From Phocaeicola faecicola (GTDB lineage Bacteria; Bacteroidota; Bacteroidia; Bacteroidales; Bacteroidaceae), in assembly GCF_013618865.1 (NCBI RefSeq), contig NZ_JABSOE010000039.1, positions 1-41,134 on the forward strand: a stretch of DNA of 41,134 nucleotides. The letters run 5' to 3'. Below, piece by piece: positions 33,217-41,026 of this stretch (position 1 is the first letter of the stretch; each line of letters opens with the position of its first letter). A program made the translations under genes and the position numbers. A model generated the notes under the pieces. That model made no database searches. It had not been told where the DNA came from and worked only from the letters and a program-made list of their open reading frames with translations.

Positions 33217-33495
33217 ATGAAAATGAATTTTAATATGAAACTGAAAATACTGGTTATCATGGGACTTGTCTGTTTATCTTGCGGCTACCATGCGGAAGGC
33301 AGGGTGAATCCGGGTGTAACAGAACTTACCAGAGAACAGAAAGAAGACTTAAAGAAAATGTACGGAAGGTACCAGCTTTTCACTACGACTTCCGGTATTC
33401 CGGAAGACGCCGTGGCTAAGGCAAGAACCGAACCTCTTCCGTGGGTAAAAGCGGAAAGGGAGTTTGACCCGACTCCGGAAGTACCGTCTGAGTAA
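33217..33495 (+). CDS. Short secreted protein, 92 aa (possible truncation)
   Basis: Signal peptide best read from M7 at 33235 (MKLKILVIMGLVCLSCGYHAEG, shown in part), similar to 23568 and 24714. The mature part starts GVTELTREQKEDLKKMYGRY, which resembles the post-signal segment of 23568 (LTKEEIQELKEYF), then ends after about 50 residues with a proline-rich tail. It is about a quarter of the length of its likely relatives, so it may be a truncated copy or a genuinely short paralogue. Confidence 0.5.
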   Translation: MKMNFNMKLKILVIMGLVCLSCGYHAEGRVNPGVTELTREQKEDLKKMYGRYQLFTTTSGIPEDAVAKARTEPLPWVKAEREFDPTPEVPSE

Positions 33496-33555
33496 TGCAT
33501 AGCTTTTTATAGAGAGAGTTAATTAAAAAATATTGCGAAAATTCAAATATCAAAT

Positions 33556-34533
33556 ATGAGAACAATTATGGATATTACAACACTTTTGATTATGGGATTA
33601 CTTAGTTTTGGGCTTGGCGGATGCTCCAATGCTCAAAATAAGCAAGAGTACTCGAATGTCAAGGAGATTGGTAATGTACCCAAAGAAAATGTGGACTCTT
33701 ATGTTTATAAAAATGAAGGCAGACCTGTATACTATGCCAAATATGGTAATCGGGGTTGCTTATTTGAATTGAGAGTAAATGATATATTGATGACAGAAAT
33801 AACCTATCCGACTAATATAGGTGAAGCTCTGATAACCGTTAATCCTGCAATATTTAAATCAGGGAAGCAAACTATTGAAGTCCATTTGTCGCCCATAAAA
33901 GGAGAAGAAGTCATAAGTAATAAAAAGCCGTTTCGCTTGGAAATTGGTTATTATGATTTTACAGAAGAAGTAGATGAGTCAGGAGAAGCGACTTGGCATA
34001 CTGTTTTTACTCTTCCAGATATTGAAATACCGGAAAAAGGGTTGCCATACATTGATATGAAGGGGGAGTTCGAAGCAAATGTACCATATCAATATACTTA
34101 CTGGGATGATTGCGTTGATTTAAGAACAATACCTGATATTGAACAGAAAATCGTCAAAGAGTATAAATATGTCAGAAAATTAATAGCGCAGAAAGATTTA
34201 GAACAGTTAAAGAAATATTTTATGCCCTCCTATCGAGAATTTGCAATTACCATATATCAAACAAAAGAAGATATAGACTTGAGTTGGAACAACACCTGTA
34301 AACTTATAAAGAAATACTCAACAAGTGAACTTCAATCAATAGAAGAATATCGCATCGTGTATTCCAGTAATGGTCGGAGCGTATCTTTACGGTCAAATAA
34401 ATATGGTGGATTCCCAAGCGCATTAGTTTTTGTTAAAGAAGTAAATAGTGGGGCTGAGTTAGAATGTGGATATATTGAGTTACATCTCGGGATGAAAAAA
34501 GGAACTGATAAGCTGATTCCTCTTATGATATAA
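33556..34533 (+). CDS. Lipoprotein of the VND family (325 aa), copy 1
   Basis: Lipobox LGGC (SFGLGGCSNAQ). Shared family features: GNRGCLFELRVNDI near residue 70, INxxxFKSGKQTI-type segment near 100, then EIGYYDFTE, a DLRTIPDIEQKIVKEYKYVR helix and a C-terminal GYIELHLGMKKGTDKLIPLM strand. The closest relative is 34680 (similar over the full length); 36106 and 37943 are more distant relatives with the same order of motifs. Function unknown. Location: lipidated, periplasmic or outer membrane. Confidence 0.7.
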   Translation: MRTIMDITTLLIMGLLSFGLGGCSNAQNKQEYSNVKEIGNVPKENVDSYVYKNEGRPVYYAKYGNRGCLFELRVNDILMTEITYPTNIGEALITVNPAIFKSGKQTIEVHLSPIKGEEVISNKKPFRLEIGYYDFTEEVDESGEATWHTVFTLPDIEIPEKGLPYIDMKGEFEANVPYQYTYWDDCVDLRTIPDIEQKIVKEYKYVRKLIAQKDLEQLKKYFMPSYREFAITIYQTKEDIDLSWNNTCKLIKKYSTSELQSIEEYRIVYSSNGRSVSLRSNKYGGFPSALVFVKEVNSGAELECGYIELHLGMKKGTDKLIPLMI

Positions 34534-34646
34534 ATTCTATTTTATGAGCACTCAAGGTTAAAAAAACGAATGCTACTTTATTTCTACTTTGAACGGTTAG
34601 CAAAAAATAATTGGAAAACGAAAAAGGGAGTTTTGGGGTGGCGATA

Positions 34647-34654
34647 TAACTTTG
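34647..34654 (+). promoter_or_regulatory. -7 box before the second VND lipoprotein
   Basis: TAACTTTG matches TAnnTTTG, 25 nt upstream of the ATG at 34680, in a 146-nt gap. It suggests that the two paralogues are separately transcribed. Confidence 0.45.
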
Positions 34655-34679
34655 AAACAGCAACTAAAAAATTAAAGAT

Positions 34680-35654
34680 ATGAAGATGAAAAGCAGTATG
34701 AAACTAAAAGCGATAATGATTATAACGATGCTGGGCATGAACCTTGCAGGATGCGCTCAAGCACAAAAGAAAGACGGTACATTCGCTTCTGAATCAGGTA
34801 TGGAAATACAGGTGGACTCTATGGTTTACAAAAATGAAAGTAGACCTGTTTATTATGCGAGATACGGAAACAGAGGGTGTCTATTCGAACTAAGAATAAA
34901 CGACAATATATCAGCAGAAGTTACAGAACCTGTAAATATCGGTGAAACATCCATAGCTATAAATCCGGTAATATTCAAATCCGGCAAGCAGAGTATATCA
35001 ATCAGTCTGAAACCATTTCCGGGTAGGAAAACTATAGTTAATGATAAACCTTTCAGACTGGAAATTGGATATTATGATTTTACAGAGAAACCGGATAGTA
35101 TGGGTAACAGAATATGGCATAAGGTATTTGAATTACCAGAAATAGAGATTCCCGAAGAAGGGTTACCGCAGATTGAAATAGAAAAAGAGTTTGAAGCACA
35201 AGTGCCATACGAAATCACAACATGGGACGAGTATGTCGATTTGCGTGAAATATCTAATATAGAACAGAAAGTGGTAGAAGAGTATAAGCGAGTAAGACAA
35301 ATGATTGCCGAAAAAAAGATAAACGAATTGAAGGAATATTTTTGGCCTTCTTACCAAGAAATAGGTGTTACATTGTATCAATCTCAAAAAGACATAGAGA
35401 GAGACTGGAAAGGTAATGTTGATATTATTAATAAGTACTCTGTAAATGAGTTACAAGCAATTGAAGAATATAGAATGGTATTCTCAACTGACGGGAAAAG
35501 TATAACTTTAAAATCAAAAAAACTTAATGGATTACCAAGTGCTTTAGTTTTCATAAGAAAAAAAGAGAATGGTAATGGTTTTAAATATGGATATATCGAA
35601 CTCCATTTAAGTATGAAAAAAGGAACAAACAAATTGATTCCCGTTATGATTTAA
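34680..35654 (+). CDS. Lipoprotein of the VND family (324 aa), copy 2
   Basis: Lipobox LAGC (MNLAGCAQAQ). A full-length paralogue of the protein at 33556, with GNRGCLFELRINDN, FKSGKQSISISLKPF, EIGYYDFTEKPDS, DLREISNIEQKVVEEYKRVR and a conserved end GYIELHLSMKKGTNKLIPVM. ATGs at 34680, 34686 and 34698 are all possible; the last (MKLKAIMIITML) gives the tidiest signal peptide. Tandem duplication with divergence. Confidence 0.7.
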   Translation: MKMKSSMKLKAIMIITMLGMNLAGCAQAQKKDGTFASESGMEIQVDSMVYKNESRPVYYARYGNRGCLFELRINDNISAEVTEPVNIGETSIAINPVIFKSGKQSISISLKPFPGRKTIVNDKPFRLEIGYYDFTEKPDSMGNRIWHKVFELPEIEIPEEGLPQIEIEKEFEAQVPYEITTWDEYVDLREISNIEQKVVEEYKRVRQMIAEKKINELKEYFWPSYQEIGVTLYQSQKDIERDWKGNVDIINKYSVNELQAIEEYRMVFSTDGKSITLKSKKLNGLPSALVFIRKKENGNGFKYGYIELHLSMKKGTNKLIPVMI

Positions 35655-35727
35655 AGTATATCAATAGATAAACGATGGTTTCTTTGTATTGAATAATCAT
35701 TTCTTAAACCAACAATCAAAGAGTAAT

Positions 35728-36078
35728 ATGAACAAACATCCATTCCTCCCCGCACCGGCAGCCGTTGCCCTATGCTTCGGGCTGCTTTGCCTGTCCGCAC
35801 TCAGCTCGTGTACAGGGTGCAGCTACAACCACCAAAAGGTGATGGGAAGCATAGATAATATTTTGGGAAAAGTAGATACACTGATGAAAAAAACAGACCG
35901 ATTTTTGGAAGAACATCTGCCGGAAGAACCGCCTATAGACTACGAAAAAGAAGGGGTGAACAGGAAGCACTTGTTTGTATTTACAGATACGACAATGACC
36001 TACAACGGCAAGCCGTCCATGCCGGGAATGACAATAGGAGAACTGTGTGAGATATTCGGACATATGAAAAGTACATAA
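35728..36078 (+). pseudogene. Truncated GMSIxE lipoprotein gene
   Basis: The first 112 residues are nearly identical to the intact lipoprotein at 31154 (MNKHPFLPAPAAVALCFGLL, LSSC lipobox, coiled segment, then EIFGH). A deletion then joins the gene to its own 3' end: ATGAAAAGTACATAAATATAG, here shown as two parts ATGAAAAGTA and CATAAATATAG, now read out of frame, so translation ends after four further residues. The same 3' end stands before the gene at 37943. About 165 codons are missing, including most of the globular domain. Confidence 0.8.
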
Positions 36079-36105
36079 ATATAGAAAACCAATAATACAC
36101 ATAAT

Positions 36106-37077
36106 ATGAAATCAATGATTCTTGCCCTGCTCGTTGCTACATTAAGTTTCAACGGCTATGCACAAGTAAAAACAGAAAAAGACATGAAACAGGAAATAAA
36201 GAAAATGGAAGAACTGATACAGGAGAGATTAGGAATGGTGAAGACCTACCCGGAGAAACCTGCCTACTATCTACAGGTAAACAAGACAGGATGCAGACTG
36301 CTTGTCAGGGTAAATGACATTCCGGTGGGGTATCATTTTGTAGAAGATGAAGGTGAGTCTATGCTATATCCTATCAATGATTTGCTATTAGGAAGCGGTA
36401 AACATACCGTAAGTATACAGGTCTATCCTCGAACGGGAGAAACGGAAGTCACCAAAGATGCCGGTGTAAATATTAAGGTTGTGCATTATAAAGAAAAACT
36501 GGTTGGTATGCCTGAAACATTGGTGGAATTAGACACTCCGACAGATATTGGGATGAAAAAAATCCCGCTCTACACTGATTCCATAAGCTTCAATGCCACA
36601 CTCCCCTTTAACCATAAAAGAATACTTGCAGAAGCAACGGATTTGCGGACAATACCCGATTTGGAAGAGAAGGTTCTTGCCCATTACAATAGGGTGCGTC
36701 AAATGATGATTGATGGAAATTGTTATGAGTATAATAAAATGCGCCTTGCCAGTACATGGGTTTTGACGGATATGAATTATTTGGGAAAAGAGTCTTTGGA
36801 GAAAGTATATATCGATTCAGACTATTTATTCCGTTTTTTATGCAATCCTATAGATTGGATTGCAGAACCAATACAAAACTATGAGATGGTCGTTTGTGGA
36901 AATGGAAAATTGGTTTATCTAAGAAGAAAATTTGAGCTCGATGATGTTTTACGGGTTGATTTCTATGACACAGAGGAGGAGAAAAGACTATCACCTGAAG
37001 AGCGTACTGTTACAGCATATAAGTTCATCCTCCTTTATATGCCACAAGGCAGTGATGAATTAGTGGAGCTATATTAA
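36106..37077 (+). CDS. Secreted VND-family protein (323 aa), tandem copy 1
   Basis: Signal peptide MKSMILALLVATLSFNGYAQ. The mature part has an acidic helix (DMKQEIKKMEELIQERLG), then NKTGCRLLVRVNDIPVGYHF, INDLLLGSGKHTVSIQVYP, DLRTIPDLEEKVLAHYNRVR, and ends MPQGSDELVELY. The motif order matches the lipoproteins at 33556 and 34680. About 17 substitutions in 323 residues separate it from 37943, so the duplication is recent. It follows the truncated lipoprotein gene by 27 nt, and the same junction precedes 37943. Confidence 0.72.
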   Translation: MKSMILALLVATLSFNGYAQVKTEKDMKQEIKKMEELIQERLGMVKTYPEKPAYYLQVNKTGCRLLVRVNDIPVGYHFVEDEGESMLYPINDLLLGSGKHTVSIQVYPRTGETEVTKDAGVNIKVVHYKEKLVGMPETLVELDTPTDIGMKKIPLYTDSISFNATLPFNHKRILAEATDLRTIPDLEEKVLAHYNRVRQMMIDGNCYEYNKMRLASTWVLTDMNYLGKESLEKVYIDSDYLFRFLCNPIDWIAEPIQNYEMVVCGNGKLVYLRRKFELDDVLRVDFYDTEEEKRLSPEERTVTAYKFILLYMPQGSDELVELY

Positions 37078-37148
37078 TCCATAAGCCTCTATTTGACAAT
37101 GTATTATATTTTATTCCACAAGAAACAAAATGTCTTTTAAATTTCTAT

Positions 37149-37691
37149 ATGAGAAACATTATTTTCTATATTGTTTGCTGTTGTTTCATTGGATGCGTTT
37201 CTAATGTAAATGTTGTATCTGTAAGACAAATTAAAGATACAAATCCCATAGTATTAAGAATTGGAGAAGATAAATCCAAAATATTTAGTCTTAAATACCC
37301 TTTATCTTTTGAGTTTAAAAAGAATGATAAAAGAGAGATATATTATTTTGAATCCTCTTACTTTGCTAAACATGATGAATTATGTCCTGGAACTGGCGAA
37401 TGTTGGTTAAATTCAGAGAATCAAAATGATAATTTAGCTTATTCTTATAAGAAGTTTTATGGAGGGGTATTATTTACCATTGAAAACAATGATACAATCC
37501 AAACACATTTATATAAGTATTATAAAAAGATGATTAAAGAAAATAAAGATACCATTCATGTTTCTTTAAAAGAATTCAATAACCATTTTAAATATATTAT
37601 TGATAATTTCTTTGAGGGAGATTCTATCTATTTGCATTTTCATGATCACAAAAGATGGATTGATGTTCCTTTAAGAGTTTCTTTCAATTGA
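37149..37691 (+). CDS. AT-rich lipoprotein, unknown function (180 aa)
   Basis: Signal sequence with lipobox FIGC (MRNIIFYIVCCCFIGC), then a strand-rich, lysine- and aromatic-rich protein (KKFYGGVLFTIENNDTI, HLYKYYKKMIKENKDTI). No relative elsewhere in the window and no family recognised. It is the most AT-rich gene in the block, suggesting a separate origin. It is wedged between the two copies of the 323-aa gene. A short stem AGCCCA/TGGGCT follows the stop (37693-37718). Confidence 0.6.
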   Translation: MRNIIFYIVCCCFIGCVSNVNVVSVRQIKDTNPIVLRIGEDKSKIFSLKYPLSFEFKKNDKREIYYFESSYFAKHDELCPGTGECWLNSENQNDNLAYSYKKFYGGVLFTIENNDTIQTHLYKYYKKMIKENKDTIHVSLKEFNNHFKYIIDNFFEGDSIYLHFHDHKRWIDVPLRVSFN

Positions 37692-37942
37692 TAGCCCATG
37701 CAACTTATGGATGTGGGCTGGCACGTAAAAGAACAGGAGACAAACGTGGAGCCTGCGAGGGCTGGATAAAAAGTAGCGAGTTAGGGTGTATACAGGCAAA
37801 TGTCCTGCTGCCGCTGATAACATTTTGGGCAAAGTAGATACACTGATGGCCGCCATTAACTCACGAGGTTCTGGTGACCCACCGTACGAAGGTCCTGAAT
37901 ATGAAAAGTACATAAATATAGAAAACCAATAATACACATAAT
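37692..37942 (+). pseudogene. Relic segment: SH3-like fragment plus GMSIxE lipoprotein remains
   Basis: The 251-nt gap is made of gene debris. Part 1, about 37692-37806: a frame encodes GDKRGACEGWIKSSELGCI, which resembles the end of a small bacterial SH3 domain, and then runs on out of frame. Part 2, from about 37811: 12 codons of the lipoprotein (DNILGKVDTLMA) are joined directly to its last 26 codons (AINSRGSGDPPYEGPEYEKY and on). About 190 codons were deleted at a short GCC repeat. The 3' end is identical to that of the truncated gene at 36063-36100. Confidence 0.6.
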
Positions 37943-38914
37943 ATGAAATCAATGATTCTTGCCCTGCTCGTTGCAATGTTAGGTTTCAACGGCTATGCAC
38001 AAGTAAAAACAGAAAAAGACATGAAACAGGAAATAAAGAAAATGGAAGAACTGATACAGGAGTATTTAGGAATGGTAAAGACCTACCCGGAGAAACCTGC
38101 CTACTATCTGCAGGTAAACAAGACAGGATGCAGACTGCTTGTCAGGGTAAATGACATTCCGGTGGGGTATCATTTTGTAAAAAATGAAGGTCAATCTATG
38201 CTATATCCTATCAATGATTTGCTATTAGGAAGCGGTAAACATACCGTAAGTATACAGGTCTATCCTCGAACGGGAGAAACGGAAGTCACCAAAGATGCCG
38301 GTGTAAATATTAAGGTTGTGTATTATAAAGAAAAACTGGTTGGTATGCCTGAAACATTGGTGGAATTAGACACTCCGACAGATATTGGGTTGAAAAAAAT
38401 CCCGTTCTACACTGATTCCATAAGTTTCAATGCTACACTCCCCTTTAACCATAAAAGAATACTTGCAGAAGCAACGGATTTGCAGACAATACCCGATTTG
38501 GAAGAGAAGGTTCTTGCCCATTACAATAGGGTGCGTCAAATGATGATTGATGGAAATTGTTATGAATATCGTAAAATGCGCCTTGCCAGTACATGGGTTT
38601 TGACGGAAATGAATTATTTGGGAAAAGAGGCTTTGGAGAAAACATATATTGATTCAGACGATTTATTCCGTTTTTTATGCAATCCTATAGATTGGATTGC
38701 AGAACCAATACAAAATTATGAGATGGTCGTTTGTGGAAATGGAAAATTGGTTTATCTAAGAAGAAAACTTGAGCTCGATGATGTTTTACGGGTTGGTTTC
38801 TATGACACAGAGGAGGAGAAAAGACTATCACCTGAAGAGCGTACTGTTACAGCATATAAGTTCATCCTCCTTTATATGCCACAAGGCAGTGATGAATTAG
38901 TGGAGCTATATTAG
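37943..38914 (+). CDS. Secreted VND-family protein (323 aa), tandem copy 2
   Basis: Nearly identical to 36106: by eye about 17 of 323 residues differ, for example FVKNEGQSM for FVEDEGESM and WVLTEMNYLGKEALEKTYID for WVLTDMNYLGKESLEKVYID. Changes are scattered, some clustered near residues 75-80 and 220-240. Signal peptide MKSMILALLVAMLGFNGYAQ. The 5' flank matches that of copy 1 back to the lipoprotein 3' end. The close copies might differ in specificity. Confidence 0.72.
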   Translation: MKSMILALLVAMLGFNGYAQVKTEKDMKQEIKKMEELIQEYLGMVKTYPEKPAYYLQVNKTGCRLLVRVNDIPVGYHFVKNEGQSMLYPINDLLLGSGKHTVSIQVYPRTGETEVTKDAGVNIKVVYYKEKLVGMPETLVELDTPTDIGLKKIPFYTDSISFNATLPFNHKRILAEATDLQTIPDLEEKVLAHYNRVRQMMIDGNCYEYRKMRLASTWVLTEMNYLGKEALEKTYIDSDDLFRFLCNPIDWIAEPIQNYEMVVCGNGKLVYLRRKLELDDVLRVGFYDTEEEKRLSPEERTVTAYKFILLYMPQGSDELVELY

Positions 38915-38976
38915 AGAGAAATGAATGTAAGAATGACAAAAAGCTGTATGACTCGACTATATTGCGCAACAGGAAA

Positions 38977-39462
38977 ATGAATAAAGATAGAATAGAACAA
39001 AATAAAAGACGCTTGTTTTTACCTTTGGCATTGTTATATCTGTTCTGGATTGAGTCCGGTGTGATTGCCCCGTGCTCAGCAACTCCCGGCTATGATGATT
39101 CAGGAGTGATTGCATGGGTGTCATTTCCATTCGTAGCTGGAATGTTGCTTTACTGGTGCTTGCATGAATACAACATCACAGGCACCGCAAAATATCTGAT
39201 ATCAGCTCTGTTGCCGACAATCATACTATCAGTCTCAGCCTTAACCGTTACTTATTTTCTGTATCGTATGGAGATAGAATTGAGAGATACGGAGATGTGG
39301 AATTTCATCTATGATGCAGGCTGCTATCAGGATGCAGAGCCCCAAAAACTTTTGTGGTTTACAGCAATTTCCATTGTGTTTTATCTGCTCATAAACTTGT
39401 TTTTTCATACTATTTCGTACCTTTACAAACAAAACGCACGCCTATGGAACAACAAACAATGA
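38977..39462 (+). CDS. Four-TM membrane protein (161 aa)
   Basis: Hydrophobic segments at about residues 12-30, 47-62, 74-98 and 127-148; the short N-terminus and C-terminus are charged. No family recognised, although size and position before a lipoprotein recall the cargo membrane proteins. The start at 38977 is preferred to 38962. Its last 19 nt overlap the start of the chimeric lipoprotein gene at 39444, and its TGA overlaps that gene's second ATG (39459) as ATGA. Confidence 0.6.
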   Translation: MNKDRIEQNKRRLFLPLALLYLFWIESGVIAPCSATPGYDDSGVIAWVSFPFVAGMLLYWCLHEYNITGTAKYLISALLPTIILSVSALTVTYFLYRMEIELRDTEMWNFIYDAGCYQDAEPQKLLWFTAISIVFYLLINLFFHTISYLYKQNARLWNNKQ

Positions 39463-40313
39463 CCGGTTCGGGACTCTATATCCGCAAGCATCCATTCCTC
39501 CCCGCTTCGGCAGCCGTTGCCCTATGCTTCGGACTGCTTTGCCTGTCCGCACTCAGCTCCTGTACAGGGTGCAGCTACAACCACGAAAAGGCGATGGGAA
39601 GCATAGATAACATTTTGGGCAAAGTAGATACCCTGATGGCCAAGACAGACCGGTTTTTGGAAGAACATCTGCCGGAAGAACCGCCTATAGACTACGAAAA
39701 AGAGGGGGTGAATATGAAGCACTTGTTTGTATTTACAGATACGACAATGACCTACAACGGCAAGCCGTTCATGCCGGGAATGTCAATAGGAGAACTGTGT
39801 GAGATATTCGGAAATTACGAGCGTCTTGCGGAACCCGGAATATTTATATGGGATTCTATGGGAATCATTATGGTATCACACGATAAAAGTGGAAGAGACA
39901 GTGCCCCTGTAAGCGGAATAATGATTAACTGGAATATCGAATTAAGCGGGTTTATAACCGATGAAGACCTAAAATGGCTAAAGAACCGTTGTCCACGCCA
40001 GTATTTTACGGGTAAAATGATTGTTGGTGGAGCGGTTTTGGGCGGAGGTATGCACATGGATGATTTTCTGAAAAAAACAAATCTGAAATTTAATAACAAT
40101 CCGTTCCCTCTACTTTACTATTGTCATCTGCATGACTGGGACTACACTAAAGCGCCTATACACCGCAGAGAAGAATATTATACCTATTGTATCAAGAAGT
40201 CTGATGACGGAAATGATATATCACACTTTGATATTGCCATTAACTCACGAGGTTTTGGTGATCCACCGTACGAAGGTCCTGAATATGAAAAGTACATAAA
40301 CCACCCTGATTAA
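39444..40313 (+). CDS. Chimeric GMSIxE lipoprotein (289 aa)
   Basis: From residue 14 on this is the lipoprotein family of 31154 (KHPFLPASAAVALCFGLLCL, LSSC lipobox, coiled segment, then GMSIGELCEIFG and the full globular domain to its C-terminus). The first 13 residues, MEQQTMTGSGLYI, come from the module B membrane protein at 25616: 39 nt match with a single mismatch, and the breakpoint lies just before the KHPFLP codons. The native start codon was replaced. The signal peptide is thus extended by 11 residues or the protein starts at M6 (39459). Otherwise the gene is open and intact. Confidence 0.72.
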   Translation: MEQQTMTGSGLYIRKHPFLPASAAVALCFGLLCLSALSSCTGCSYNHEKAMGSIDNILGKVDTLMAKTDRFLEEHLPEEPPIDYEKEGVNMKHLFVFTDTTMTYNGKPFMPGMSIGELCEIFGNYERLAEPGIFIWDSMGIIMVSHDKSGRDSAPVSGIMINWNIELSGFITDEDLKWLKNRCPRQYFTGKMIVGGAVLGGGMHMDDFLKKTNLKFNNNPFPLLYYCHLHDWDYTKAPIHRREEYYTYCIKKSDDGNDISHFDIAINSRGFGDPPYEGPEYEKYINHPD

Positions 40314-40325
40314 AACATAGTTATC

Positions 40326-41021
40326 ATGAAAACACGAATCAACCTCTCAGTCTATCTTATAGCATTGTTCTTCACGCTAACAGCCTGTGGTGAAAGAACG
40401 GACGGTCTGTATGGCACTCGCTACAGCCGTTCGGAACTGGAAGAAATGGGTGTAAACACCGAGCATCTGTTTATTTTCGACGGTGATAAAATAACTTATA
40501 ACGGCAAAGAGTTCTGGCCGGGAATGAGTATTGAAGAGGTGACGGAGATCTTCGGTGAACCTTATACACGTACATATAAAGGAAAGGCTTTCTTTCATGA
40601 GTATATAACTTACTTTTGGGATGACTGGGGAGTAATGGTCAGTACTCAATTGAGAGATAGTATTCAAACAGTGATGATGGTGGATATTCGCTGGAATTTG
40701 ACAATAGACGAAGGTCTTGAATTTGCGAGTAGTGAAAATTTACGGAATTTAGCACAAAGTATGAAAGAAGACAATCCCAAGACTTACTTTAAGGGCAATA
40801 TTCTGGTGGGTGGCATGCCATTGGGAAGGATGACAAATGTAAAGAAGGATTTTATGAAAGAGAATGAACTTCTCTTTTTTCACCGACATAGAGGAGACCG
40901 GATTGCAGAATATATGGTTACAGATTCTTATGATTATACCAAGCTTAAAAATTTTAATATAGAGGATCGGTATATTTTTTATTATCTTGTCTTGATGTCT
41001 ATGGATTATGTCTTTTCCTGA
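40326..41021 (+). CDS. Divergent GMSIxE lipoprotein (231 aa)
   Basis: Lipobox LTAC (ALFFTLTACGERT). It lacks the coiled segment of the other lipoproteins but keeps the core: GVNTEHLFIFDGDKITYNGK, EFWPGMSIEEVTEIFGEP, then a W-rich strand, YFKGNILVGGMPLG and a C-terminal YDYTKLKNFNIED. The alignment with 31154 and 39444 is clear in order and spacing. It starts 12 nt after the chimeric gene, so they are probably co-expressed. Function unknown. Confidence 0.65.
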   Translation: MKTRINLSVYLIALFFTLTACGERTDGLYGTRYSRSELEEMGVNTEHLFIFDGDKITYNGKEFWPGMSIEEVTEIFGEPYTRTYKGKAFFHEYITYFWDDWGVMVSTQLRDSIQTVMMVDIRWNLTIDEGLEFASSENLRNLAQSMKEDNPKTYFKGNILVGGMPLGRMTNVKKDFMKENELLFFHRHRGDRIAEYMVTDSYDYTKLKNFNIEDRYIFYYLVLMSMDYVFS

Positions 41022-41026
41022 TTTAG

